64,000 bases of DNA, from assembly GCA_030690365.1 (NCBI GenBank), contig JAUYGX010000033.1:1-64000 (forward strand), given 5' to 3'. This document shows, in pieces, positions 45,717 through 56,888 of the stretch; position 1 is the first letter of the stretch, and each line of letters opens with the position of its first letter. Origin of the DNA: Bacteroidales bacterium. GTDB lineage: Bacteria; Bacteroidota; Bacteroidia; Bacteroidales; F082. Both the position numbers and the translations under genes were made by a program. The notes under the pieces were generated by a model. It searched no databases and had not been told where the DNA came from. It saw only the letters and a list, made by a program, of their open reading frames with translations.

Positions 45717-46784
45717 TTAATTATTCCCTGGTTTTCTTTCGTAGTAGCTCAACGGATTCAGCAATTTATCGAATACATAGTATTGCAGCAGAACAAAATC
45801 CTCGCCGTCATTCACCAGCCCGAAAAGCCGGTCCTGGTCGGTTGAGTAGAATTCATTGTAGGAATTCGTATCTACAGGGCTTTCTTTTCTTTCGAACATT
45901 TTTACATAAGTCGTATCACCATGTATATCCACCAAAGTGAGTTCAAACAAACCAGGCGAATGTATGATTGAATCCATTTGGATGCCTGACATCAGGTTGT
46001 TCATACGGGTTTCGTAACGCACATCGACAAAAGAAGTTAACAGGTTCAATACTTTTAAAGTGTCGTATCGTTCCACCGCGTTGTTATCGGTTAAACGGCG
46101 CAAATCGTAATTTCCGGAAGCATTCTTCACTTCCAGTACAAATCCTTCTTCAGGTGATTGGATGTTATTCAATCGTAGGCTTTTTATTTCACCCAATGTC
46201 TTTTTGAAAATTTCGTGGCTCTTCCAATCATCTATCTGTGGAGTAAACTGAGCCGAAACAAAACCCCTGAACCCGGGAATGTAGGTTATATATGGTTGAG
46301 AGGCCCCTTCCATCAGCATGTAAGTACCCAGATTGTTGGAGGTTACATCTCCAATATAAAATACCTTGGTGAGTTTTTCGTGGGGAAATAGTTTGATTTT
46401 GTTAAACCAGTCGATGCGATAAACCCGTTGGTAAACTTCTACCTTTATTCCGATGGAAGCCATGCGGGTCACCACGTTATCGAAACTGATGGATGAAACC
46501 GGAGCCTTTACTTTTAAGCGGTGCAGGGTTCCAAGCAGCGATTCAACCAATCGTGGATTACTTTTGTATTTACCGTCCAACATCCATCCGTTGGAAACCC
46601 GTTGGATGGTTACTGAGTTGAGTTTTTTGTCGGCAATAAACAATTTGGTAACAGAAGAGGTATCGGCAACTGAAAAGTCTGCTTCTTTTTCTTTCAGGGT
46701 GGAATAATGATTTTGTGCCAACAGATAAATGGCCAAAACAGCCAGTGCCAGTAAAATAATCAGGTAAATCCGGTTCTTTTTCAT
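45717..46784 (-). CDS. DUF4340 domain protein
   Basis: The 355-residue protein has an N-terminal signal anchor (MKKNRIYLIILLALAVLAIYLLAQ) and DUF4340-type periplasmic repeats (NSVTIQRVSNGWMLDG, TKVFYIGDVTSNNLGTYMLM). DUF4340 proteins often accompany GldF/GldG-like ABC transporters and may act with them at the envelope. It starts eight bases after the gldG stop. No catalytic residues are known. The tail carries no sorting signal. Confidence 0.8.
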   Translation of the reverse strand: MKKNRIYLIILLALAVLAIYLLAQNHYSTLKEKEADFSVADTSSVTKLFIADKKLNSVTIQRVSNGWMLDGKYKSNPRLVESLLGTLHRLKVKAPVSSISFDNVVTRMASIGIKVEVYQRVYRIDWFNKIKLFPHEKLTKVFYIGDVTSNNLGTYMLMEGASQPYITYIPGFRGFVSAQFTPQIDDWKSHEIFKKTLGEIKSLRLNNIQSPEEGFVLEVKNASGNYDLRRLTDNNAVERYDTLKVLNLLTSFVDVRYETRMNNLMSGIQMDSIIHSPGLFELTLVDIHGDTTYVKMFERKESPVDTNSYNEFYSTDQDRLFGLVNDGEDFVLLQYYVFDKLLNPLSYYERKPGNN

Positions 46785-46792
46785 AGGAATAA

Positions 46793-48529
46793 TTATCGTG
46801 CGTATTTTCTTTTGCGAAGTCTGATTAACACCAGTCCTGCGGTGATGATAAGCAGTACAGGAGCCAGTATGTTAAACAACTGCCAAGTTAATTTCGATTC
46901 GTTTACTTTGGTTTTATCCAGCAACCGCAGTTTCATCTCACGCGAACGCAGTGAAATCAGTCCCGGGCCTTCGGTGAGATAATTGATAGCGTTCATCACA
47001 AAATCTTTATTTCCAAAGGTTTCGCGCGTATATTGGTCGTAACCCAATGGCAGTGGTTTTCCTTTTTGAAACTGGTTTCTCACCATATCGCCATCCGAAA
47101 CCACCAGCATTGCAGTAGGGACGCTAATTTCGCTAAAACCGATGCCTTTGTCATTCATTATTTCCGGGGGAATCCGGTTTTTGAAATCCGAAGCAAAAGT
47201 TCCTTCGAGCAATACGGCGATAGCCTGAGGTGGGGTGGTGTATTGTCGGGGATCTGGTTGCTCACGCAACATCGACAGGCTGATAAGTGCAGGCACCTGC
47301 TCGATACGCGAATAGGGCGACGTTGAAAGCAGAATCGTTTTTTTTACGTTTTTGGTGGTCAAAGTGTCGATGCTGCTCACAAATTGTGTGCTGATGGCGT
47401 TGAGGTTCTTGCCGATGGGATGTTTGGTGGTGGGCGTTACGATTGGGAAATAGTACCAGGGGAAGAATTCAATCTGGGGTTGATTTCCCATTTGTCCGGT
47501 ACGGATGGGAATGGAATTGGCACTTAAATCCATCACCAGATCTTTATTTAACCGTACCCCATAGGTGAAAAGTTGTGATTGCAGATCCAGATTTTTCGCA
47601 ATAGCTACCGTATTTTCCGACCCGCTGATGCTGTCCATGCTGGCAAGTACGGGATCGACAAACCACAGGATTTTTCCGCCATACATCAGATATTGATCGA
47701 TGATAAAGCGGTCCTTACCTGAGAACATCGAATCGGGTTTGGCAATGATGATGGTGGCATATTTGGGTGCGATTTCCCATACCTGTTTTACTGAATCAAC
47801 AAGGATGCGGTTTACCAATGCGTTCAATTTACTGTCGATTCTGATTCTGTCCACAATATAGTTTTCCTGTAGACTGGCAGCGAGATCGTAAGTATCCTGT
47901 TCGTCCAGTTCGCCCTGGCCTTCGATAAAGGCGATGGATGGTTTTTTTAGTCGGGTAATTTTATAAATGGCGTTGGCGAGTTTAAATTCCAGGTTTTCGA
48001 TTGAATTGTTCAGAACACCTTCCGGTGGGACATTCATCTGTGCATCAAGGAGTTCAATAGAGGTCTCGTTGTTTCGGTACGAAATAAGGGCACCCGGAAA
48101 AATCACCTGCTGCTCAAGTCCGGTTTTGGTTTTTACCTGCAGGTTGGTGGGTTGTAGCCCTTGTTGCACCAACAATTGATAGGTGGCATTGCGCTCTTTT
48201 TGGTCTTCACTGGCTGATGGATTGATAAATTCGTATTGAATATTTTTGTTGTATGCCCTGAATTCATCCAGCAGTTCTTTGGTTTCCCGTTTCAGCCGTT
48301 TAAATCCTGCCGGGAATTCTCCTTCCAGGAATACCCTGAAATAGACGATGTCGTCCACATTTTTAATCAATTCACGCGTTTCTGTCGAGAGGGTATATCG
48401 TTTTTCGTTGGTTAAGTCGAAACGGGTAAACAGGTTCGAGCTGATGAGGTTGACCACAATAATTATCCCGATGACCAAGAGCAGTTGCGACCACGATTGA
48501 CGAATGATTGAAGTTTTCTTTTCTTTCAT
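46793..48529 (-). CDS. gldG: Gliding-motility ABC transporter component GldG
   Basis: GldG is the membrane-anchored partner of the GldA-GldF ABC transporter needed for gliding and T9SS function in some Bacteroidota. The 578-residue product has an N-terminal membrane anchor (QLLLVIGIIIVVNLISS) followed by FTRFDLTNEKRYTLS, a GldG/IFT52-like periplasmic domain (LKKPSIAFIEGQGELDE; IIAKPDSMF) and a C-terminal membrane helix (LLIITAGLVLIRLRKRK). The ATG at 48529 is chosen; the track's longer form overlaps gldF. No GldA ATPase lies in this window. Confidence 0.9.
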   Translation of the reverse strand: MKEKKTSIIRQSWSQLLLVIGIIIVVNLISSNLFTRFDLTNEKRYTLSTETRELIKNVDDIVYFRVFLEGEFPAGFKRLKRETKELLDEFRAYNKNIQYEFINPSASEDQKERNATYQLLVQQGLQPTNLQVKTKTGLEQQVIFPGALISYRNNETSIELLDAQMNVPPEGVLNNSIENLEFKLANAIYKITRLKKPSIAFIEGQGELDEQDTYDLAASLQENYIVDRIRIDSKLNALVNRILVDSVKQVWEIAPKYATIIIAKPDSMFSGKDRFIIDQYLMYGGKILWFVDPVLASMDSISGSENTVAIAKNLDLQSQLFTYGVRLNKDLVMDLSANSIPIRTGQMGNQPQIEFFPWYYFPIVTPTTKHPIGKNLNAISTQFVSSIDTLTTKNVKKTILLSTSPYSRIEQVPALISLSMLREQPDPRQYTTPPQAIAVLLEGTFASDFKNRIPPEIMNDKGIGFSEISVPTAMLVVSDGDMVRNQFQKGKPLPLGYDQYTRETFGNKDFVMNAINYLTEGPGLISLRSREMKLRLLDKTKVNESKLTWQLFNILAPVLLIITAGLVLIRLRKRKYAR

Positions 48530-48546
48530 CTTACACAAATGATTGG

Positions 48547-49278
48547 TTACCATTTTCTTCGCGCAAGCGAAAACTTGGTTAAAAATAAAAACAGGGCAAT
48601 GGTGCTGAGAAAATATACCACATCGCGCGTGTCGATTACACCCCGGCTCAATGAACTGTAATGGGCACTGATTCCGAGTGAGCGTATAAATAAATCGATG
48701 GGGCCGAACAACGAAAATGAATAAATCATTTCAAAACCCAGGTATAAAAAGGCACTAAGCAGCCCTGCGATCACAAATGAAATTACCTGATTATCGCTGA
48801 TCGATGAGGTGAATATCCCGATGGACGTAAATGCGGCTCCCAAAAACAACAACCCGATATAACTTCCCCAGATGCTTCCTGAATCAACATTTCCCAGCGG
48901 GAAACTTAACAGATAAACCGTGAGGAAATATAAAAGAGTGGGTAGCAAGGCAATAACGACCAACGTAAACGAGGCCAGAAACTTTGACAGGATGATCTGC
49001 ATGTCGGTGAGTGGTCGGGTATACAGCAATTCGATGGTGCCACTTTTTTTCTCCTCTGCAAACGACCGCATGGTGATGGCGGGTACCAGAAACAGAAAGA
49101 CAAAGGGTGCGATAACGAACAAGCCGTCCAGGTTGGCATACCCATAGTCGAAAATGTTAAAATCGTTGGGGAAAACCCAAAGAAACAAACTTACCGAAAC
49201 CAGAAACACGAGGATTATCACGTAACCCATCAGTGAACTGAGAAAACTCCTGATTTCTTTAAAATACAATGCTGACAT
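48547..49278 (-). CDS. gldF: Gliding-motility ABC transporter permease GldF
   Basis: The 243-residue permease has six membrane segments, for example SSLMGYVIILVFLVSVSLFLWV, VIAPFVFLFLVPAI and ISFVIAGLLSAFLYLGFEM. It carries the ABC-2-type motif ITMRSFAEEKKSGTIELLYTRPL. The stop is followed after 17 bases by gldG. It would form the transmembrane channel of the GldAFG complex, but the ATPase gene gldA must lie elsewhere. Start matches the family. Confidence 0.9.
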   Translation of the reverse strand: MSALYFKEIRSFLSSLMGYVIILVFLVSVSLFLWVFPNDFNIFDYGYANLDGLFVIAPFVFLFLVPAITMRSFAEEKKSGTIELLYTRPLTDMQIILSKFLASFTLVVIALLPTLLYFLTVYLLSFPLGNVDSGSIWGSYIGLLFLGAAFTSIGIFTSSISDNQVISFVIAGLLSAFLYLGFEMIYSFSLFGPIDLFIRSLGISAHYSSLSRGVIDTRDVVYFLSTIALFLFLTKFSLARRKW

Positions 49279-49433
49279 TCTAATGGCATTTTATTTGAGA
49301 ACGCAAAAATAGCATTTTTAGGAGAGCAGACGGGATTCAATCAGGATAGAATTCGCTTTGTTAACGTCTTTTAGGACTTCAACGGAGTGCATTAATTTGA
49401 TGTTTTTACGAAGACAAAAAAATCTAACTAACT

Positions 49434-49517
49434 ATGAGTTCCGATTCAAACCAAAATAGTCAGCAAGAAGGCATTCAGGATGTATTTAAAAATGCTCAAA
49501 TCATGCAAGTGGGCTGA
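49434..49517 (+). CDS. Tiny ORF, possible short peptide or gene remnant
   Basis: ATGAGTTCCGATTC opens a 27-residue frame (MSSDSNQNSQQEGIQDVFKN...). No homology or Shine-Dalgarno was recognised; it may be the decayed start of a lost gene. Reported because the surrounding 435 bases are otherwise empty. Confidence 0.2.
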   Translation: MSSDSNQNSQQEGIQDVFKNAQIMQVG

Positions 49518-49599
49518 ATAAATTTTTTCTCAATTCATTCTCCCTTCAGGGTCGGGGTGAAAAGGAATTGAGACAAAATTTATGGTTGGAACAGTGTAG

Positions 49600-51330
<1,731 letters not shown>

Positions 51331-51355
51331 ACCAGCGATTATTATTAAAACCTGT

Positions 51356-51399
51356 CAGGGTGAGTTTTTATCTGATCATTCAGATAAAAACTCACCCTG
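51356..51399. terminator. Perfect 20-bp inverted repeat, probable bidirectional terminator
   Basis: Two perfect 20-base arms (51356-51375 and 51380-51399) surround the loop TCAT between convergent genes. The left arm includes TTTTT. It should form a very stable hairpin in either transcript. Confidence 0.7.
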
Positions 51400-51520
51400 T
51401 AAAGTGTTGGATGGTTCAAACATTATTTGGCTGACAGTTGAGTCAGAAAAAGTTGAAAACAGCAAAGGTTCAACTGATGGTTTTTATTGACTCTGAGTTA
51501 ATCCTCTGCCTAAATTCAGG

Positions 51521-54469
51521 TTATCTCACCACAATTCTTTTCACCTTTCCAAACTGGCCCGATCCCAATCTCACAATATATGCACCGGGTTTGGCATACG
51601 ATAAATCCAGGTGATATGAATATTTTCCGTTTTCCTTCTTCACCCTGTTCTCCACCAGTTTCTGTCCGAGTACATTGTGCAGATTGATAATGAGGGTTTC
51701 ATTTATTTCAGCACTTTCAAGCGATATATCAAACACATTGTTCCCCAATGTTTTAACAACCATTTCAGAATTGCTTAACGGATTGTTTTCAATACCTATG
51801 TTAAGCGTCAGGTTCACCTTGTAGTCTTCTGTTTCGCCGAGAGTGGTTCCTTCGCAGGCATCTTCAGGTACCAAATCGCTCATGTTCGACTTAGCCCTTA
51901 GAATGTGTTCTCCAAGACTTACCCCATTAGCTGTGGTTAATGGCATGGTTTCTATATAATATCCGGCTGTCATCCCGGGAGCTATTTCAAAATTGTCAAC
52001 TACGACTTCTTCAGGTTCGAAAACAAAATTGTCATTATAATCAATCCAAACTTTGATGTTTTGACTGCCATAATAGGTCGCGATGGTAAGATCATTGATG
52101 CTGTTAATTTCCAAATCGGTTGACAAATCGGTAAAATCATGATAACCATTCTCTGAACAATCTGATGTATTGTCGATGGTTCCCAATTTAAACTGGAAAA
52201 TTCCTGAACCTGTATTGCAATTAGATTGGGGTTGACACAACGTGTTGATTACTTCAACTACAGTGGTATCGTTTTCACGGTTGGCGTCATCTGGCAACGA
52301 GGTGTAAGCAGTTAAAAGATGCGATCCCAACGACATCATATCACAGGTTTGCGAAAATGTATAATTTATGGGAGAATTATAGGATAATGGGCCTGGAACC
52401 TGTTCCGTGACCGAGATATCATTTAGGTAATAGGTTACATCAAAGTTGGATTGTTCGGCAAAGCCAAAATTGCTTAGGGTAACTGTAACAGGCTCTTCGG
52501 TGGTTAAACCACTTCCCGAAACCGGTGTTAAAATGTCGGTAACCCCAATATCGTCGGCGGATAAATTCATTACGCTTTTTACAATGGTGTCGTTTTCATG
52601 GTATTCATCACCTGCTAAATCGGTGAAAGCCTTTATTTCATACGTTGAACCCATCGTACCCAGGTTGGCAGTTGTGCTAAAAGTATATTGCATCGAAGTT
52701 CCACTCGCCAAAGTTCCCGGTGCCATCTCAATTACTGCTGCACCACCATTTATCTGATAGCTCACCGGAATATCAGTCTGATCATCATCACCATAATTGA
52801 AAATGGTAATTGTAACAGGTTCGGCATCGGACAGAGTACCGTCCGATGGAGCATCTATATTAATAACTCCCACATCCTGGGTAAAGTTGGAGGCAATCTG
52901 AAAAACACCTACCACATCGGTTCGTTGGTTGTTGATAAAATATTCGGCAATGTGCCAGAAAGTTTTGTCGTCTACTGGATCTACTGATATTTGGACGTAG
53001 TCGGCAAGTCGGTTGGATGGGTTATTGGATGTACCTTGCGCGATGAGGGTTTCGTCAATGGTCATTTCACCCAAGGGGTCCGAATCATATCGTCCGGTAT
53101 AATGGATGGCAATTTTTTCGCTGGAACTCACGGTGGTATATCCCATGCCAATGTTGCCTTGCCCGTCCATGACCATACTTCCCGAAAAAGCATGTTTGTT
53201 GTTGTAGGGTGAGATGTAAGTCCCTTCCTGATAAAGGGTCCAGGGATCACTGTCGTTGGCCTGCCGCAATTCAAACCAGCGAATTCCGGCCATTTCGGCT
53301 CCCGAGCCATCGGTATCCACTACAAAGTTGAAAATGGCAGAGTTATGGTCAGGAAATCTCCGGTATTGTGCCTGGTTCATAATCGTGGCCTGAAGCACAT
53401 CCTGATCGGGACCGCTTGGTTGCGGAACATTGCTGAACGATCCTCCGTCGAATACCGAAATAAAAGGAGTGGTTATAATTTCAGCCGGGGCTGATATGGT
53501 TGAGTTAGCAATATCGGTCCAGTCGACGTTCACAGACCATAATTTTAAGTGATCAGTAGAAACACCGCTCCAGGCATCATCCTGCATATAAACTACCGTT
53601 GCATTTCCGGCTGGTGGTAAATCGTTATTTGAGACATTAAAAAACTGAGGGCTGTAAAAACCTGAAGTGCTGATTCCTGTGAGTGGAAATCCCACAAATT
53701 GAGCCGCATTTCCCAGAAGCATTTCATCACGTTCAACGGCAAAAACCTTGTTGTTTGCACCAATATTGGCTGTAACGTAGTAGCCATCCGACCATACCGA
53801 AAACTTGGTGTAATCAGGAAATTGTCCGGTTCCAAACCCTGTGGTATAAATGTACCAACCATCGTTTACGGGATCGGAACCCTGACAAATGGCCATGTTA
53901 AAACCATTTGGGCTGCTATCGAATTCGGTGATAACAAAACGATCGGCAGCGGCATCGTAAAACACAATAGGATCGCCCATTATATTTCCGGGGAACAACG
54001 TACCTAAAGAAGCCGGAGGAGTTAATGGATTTCCTTCTTTATCAAAAATCCTGAATCCCACATTCCACCCACCAATAAAATGGTTTGGGCCAACGGCTCC
54101 TGTAGGATCGGATGGGGTGTAAGTGGCTGTGTTGGCATTGAATACCAATGACGGATCCTTGCCATCGTGTTTAACAGAACGCTCCTGGTTTTTTACCAGC
54201 GCATCACCACCCTTAGGAAGCCCTTTGCCCGGAACTGTTATATTGGCTCCTCTTTGCTTTGGTGGGCCAAGTTTGGGTGTTTCGTTGGGATCGGTAGTTT
54301 TAAATGTGCCATCCTTTAATTGCTGCGCAAGACTTGGGACAACAATTGGTTTTTGTATTATTCCGTAATTTCCGGCTTTTGTACCCTGATTGTTTTGTGA
54401 GTAAAGATTAGTGGTAAGCAGGGGGAATGTTATTGCCAGGAGAAGAAGTAGTAAATTATGTTTCATCAT
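51521..54469 (-). CDS. T9SS type-A sorted surface protein with CARDB and GEVED domains
   Basis: The 982-residue protein has a signal peptide (LLLLLLAITFPLLTTNLYSQ). A large N-terminal propeller-like region follows (PTGAVGPNHFIGGWNVGF, GDPIVFYDAAADRFVITEF). Next come two CARDB-like repeats (TDIPVSYQINGGAAVI, NFDVTYYLNDISVTEQ), a GEVED domain (WIDYNDNFVFEPEE with EDYKVNLTL), and a T9SS type-A C-terminus (NETLIINLHNVLGQK, GAYIVRLGSGQFGKVKRIVV). It is probably a surface protein, possibly a protease-associated or carbohydrate-binding one; no active site was recognised. It is transcribed towards the ABC-F terminator hairpin. Confidence 0.82.
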   Translation of the reverse strand: MMKHNLLLLLLAITFPLLTTNLYSQNNQGTKAGNYGIIQKPIVVPSLAQQLKDGTFKTTDPNETPKLGPPKQRGANITVPGKGLPKGGDALVKNQERSVKHDGKDPSLVFNANTATYTPSDPTGAVGPNHFIGGWNVGFRIFDKEGNPLTPPASLGTLFPGNIMGDPIVFYDAAADRFVITEFDSSPNGFNMAICQGSDPVNDGWYIYTTGFGTGQFPDYTKFSVWSDGYYVTANIGANNKVFAVERDEMLLGNAAQFVGFPLTGISTSGFYSPQFFNVSNNDLPPAGNATVVYMQDDAWSGVSTDHLKLWSVNVDWTDIANSTISAPAEIITTPFISVFDGGSFSNVPQPSGPDQDVLQATIMNQAQYRRFPDHNSAIFNFVVDTDGSGAEMAGIRWFELRQANDSDPWTLYQEGTYISPYNNKHAFSGSMVMDGQGNIGMGYTTVSSSEKIAIHYTGRYDSDPLGEMTIDETLIAQGTSNNPSNRLADYVQISVDPVDDKTFWHIAEYFINNQRTDVVGVFQIASNFTQDVGVINIDAPSDGTLSDAEPVTITIFNYGDDDQTDIPVSYQINGGAAVIEMAPGTLASGTSMQYTFSTTANLGTMGSTYEIKAFTDLAGDEYHENDTIVKSVMNLSADDIGVTDILTPVSGSGLTTEEPVTVTLSNFGFAEQSNFDVTYYLNDISVTEQVPGPLSYNSPINYTFSQTCDMMSLGSHLLTAYTSLPDDANRENDTTVVEVINTLCQPQSNCNTGSGIFQFKLGTIDNTSDCSENGYHDFTDLSTDLEINSINDLTIATYYGSQNIKVWIDYNDNFVFEPEEVVVDNFEIAPGMTAGYYIETMPLTTANGVSLGEHILRAKSNMSDLVPEDACEGTTLGETEDYKVNLTLNIGIENNPLSNSEMVVKTLGNNVFDISLESAEINETLIINLHNVLGQKLVENRVKKENGKYSYHLDLSYAKPGAYIVRLGSGQFGKVKRIVVR

Positions 54470-54693
54470 CAGATTTTGTATTTAATGGTGATAACTAAGT
54501 GGTTGTCTGGTATTATTTTATTTTTTATAAATATAGCGGCGAAAATACAAAATTTAGAATAGCAGAACTGTAGCTATTTGATGAGGTAACCAATCATCTA
54601 CAAATCCATATTCAGGTATTTGGCCTTAATGGCTTTTCGGTTCTGAAGTATTTCTGTTTTTTAAGAAGAATAATTTACCGATTTGGGGGTGAA

Positions 54694-56748
54694 CTATTTT
54701 ACGATCATTTTTTTAATTTCAATTTCAGAGGTCGAACTCATTTTAACAATATACATTCCCGGTGGCAGCATCTTAACATCAATCACGGCTTTATTCTGGT
54801 TATACAATGATTCACCTATTACTTTCTTTCCCTTCAGGTTAAACACTTCTATGGTGGCATTGGATAATACACAATCGCTTTCGATTATAATTTTGTCCGA
54901 GGTGGGATTAGGATACACACTTAGGGTGGATTTTGCAGATACCAATTCATTGGTTGACACGATAAATTCGGAGGCTGGTGTCGTTAGTATGACTCCGTCA
55001 TTACCAGCAAAATATCCCGTATATGTACTTGTAAAGAACACAGCATTAATCCACTGCCATGCAACCGGAGGATATAAATTCCAGGTATTTCCTCCATCAT
55101 TTGTAGAAACAATTGCCCCCACGGCTCCCACGGCATATCCATTCATTGTATTTGAGAAGAAAACGGACATAAGATCCCGCTCGGTATTGCTGGTTAAATT
55201 AGTCCAGGATAATCCTCCATCAGTCGTTTTAATAATGGTGCCATGCAGTCCGGCAGCAAACCCTGTTAATGTGTTGGGGAAGGAAATGCCAAAAAAACCA
55301 AAGACGCCATCGTCCATCAGGGTATTCCATGTCGTACCGCCATCAGTCGTTTTGAGGATAGTTCCATCGTTAAACGCACCTCCTCCAATATAACCTGTTT
55401 GCTTATCGGGAAAGCTTATTGAATGTAAATCGCTGTTGGTCCCGCTTTGCAATAAATTCCAATTGGTACCACCATCTTCCGTTTTTAATAATACACCCTG
55501 GCTACCACAAACAACGCCGTTATTTTCATCAGTAAAATAGATGGAGTTAAAATAGTAATCTCCGGTGATTGTTGTTATCCAGTTCAGTCCACCATCAACG
55601 GTTTTCATTATTTTACCATAACCACCAGCGATATAACCAACATTTTCGTTTAAAAAGTATACTGATTCCAGTCGGTTGGTTGTGCTGTCTGAAATCAAAT
55701 CCCATTTTGCACCTCCATTTATTGTTTTAAGAATGGAGCCATAGAAACCAACAGCATAGCCGGTAGCTGAATTGGGAAAATAAACAGATTCTAAGTCATC
55801 AAAATATCCGGTCAGGTAATTGTTCCAGCTATCTCCAGCAGTGGAGGTTGTTAGAATAGATCCATCACTCCCAACGGCAATACCAATCTGGTCATTGGCA
55901 AAAGTAATTGAGTTCAATCTTTTTTCATTACTATAACATTCGGTCCATGTTGTGGCTCCATCCGTTGTCTTTACAATTGAACCATGTCCAACTGTTGCAT
56001 AACCGGTATTTTCATCGGTAAAATACAATGAAAAAACACTGGAGTAAGCCAATCCTTCAAGAATTGTCCAGCTTTCGCCACTGTTAATGGTCTTCATAAT
56101 TACTCCTGCTTCACCCCCAATATAGCCTGTATTTTGATCTGCAAAGAAAACAGTGCTTAGGCTTAGGTAAACAATGGGTTCGTGAGTTGTCCAGGTATTT
56201 CCTCCATCTATTGTTTTAAGTATTGTTTCGTATACTCCAACTGCAAATCCACGGTCGGCATCAACAAAATATACCGAACTTAAGCTGTGGTGATCCGTAT
56301 TTGGCAACACGGTCCAACTTGTTTCATTGATATCAATTTTTAAAATAACGCCAGAATCGCCTACTGCATAGCCTGTATTTTCGTCAGGAAAAAAAACAGA
56401 ATTGAGATTCTGATTTGTACTTGTTTCCAGTGCAACCCAGGTATTGGCACCATCAGTAGTCTTATAAGAAACTCCTGACTCACCCACGATGACGCAGGAA
56501 GAATTATCTATCACAGCTATTGAGTTAAGATTTTTTGTAGTAGGCCTTTGAACATAATACCAAGTGACTCCGCCATCATCTGTTTTGAGTATAGAACCCA
56601 AATCACCTATGGCATAGCCGGTATAGGTATCAGAAAAAGCAACTGAAAATAGTCCATTGCCTTGAGGCAAAGGGTTCTGCCAGGTCCATTGTCCAAATGA
56701 AAACAAAAAACCGGAAGTGAGAAGAAGGGTTAAGAAGATTTTTTTCAT
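54694..56748 (-). CDS. YCF48-like double beta-propeller protein with T9SS sorting domain
   Basis: The 684-residue product, with the ATG at 56748 chosen to give MKKIFLTLLLTSGFLFSFGQ, contains about 14 repeats of the form TGYAVG-xxG-xILKT-xDGGxTW. Examples are TGYAIGDLGSILKTDDGG and NGYAVGAVGAIVSTNDGG. Fourteen blades suit two seven-bladed propellers of the YCF48/Hcf136 type. The C-terminal 75 residues are a T9SS type-A signal (LSVYPNPTSDKIIIESD, MYIVKMSSTSEIEIKK). It is exported to the surface, probably for ligand binding. The antisense ORF at 54683-55393 arises from the repeats. Confidence 0.87.
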   Translation of the reverse strand: MKKIFLTLLLTSGFLFSFGQWTWQNPLPQGNGLFSVAFSDTYTGYAIGDLGSILKTDDGGVTWYYVQRPTTKNLNSIAVIDNSSCVIVGESGVSYKTTDGANTWVALETSTNQNLNSVFFPDENTGYAVGDSGVILKIDINETSWTVLPNTDHHSLSSVYFVDADRGFAVGVYETILKTIDGGNTWTTHEPIVYLSLSTVFFADQNTGYIGGEAGVIMKTINSGESWTILEGLAYSSVFSLYFTDENTGYATVGHGSIVKTTDGATTWTECYSNEKRLNSITFANDQIGIAVGSDGSILTTSTAGDSWNNYLTGYFDDLESVYFPNSATGYAVGFYGSILKTINGGAKWDLISDSTTNRLESVYFLNENVGYIAGGYGKIMKTVDGGLNWITTITGDYYFNSIYFTDENNGVVCGSQGVLLKTEDGGTNWNLLQSGTNSDLHSISFPDKQTGYIGGGAFNDGTILKTTDGGTTWNTLMDDGVFGFFGISFPNTLTGFAAGLHGTIIKTTDGGLSWTNLTSNTERDLMSVFFSNTMNGYAVGAVGAIVSTNDGGNTWNLYPPVAWQWINAVFFTSTYTGYFAGNDGVILTTPASEFIVSTNELVSAKSTLSVYPNPTSDKIIIESDCVLSNATIEVFNLKGKKVIGESLYNQNKAVIDVKMLPPGMYIVKMSSTSEIEIKKMIVK

Positions 56749-56888
56749 CGAAAGTAGTTTAAAATTCATAATCGATTATTTTGATAAATAACGGGTTAAA
56801 TACTTATTGAGATAAAATTTACTTTCAAACATTTATCGTGCACAATGTACAAAAATTTCAAATGTTTTGCACATATCTATTGCTTGGG

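Noticed and set aside
54683-55393. 236-residue plus-strand ORF
   Set aside because: It is antisense to the repeat-rich propeller protein; the regular repeats keep the opposite frame open. No promoter or family match.
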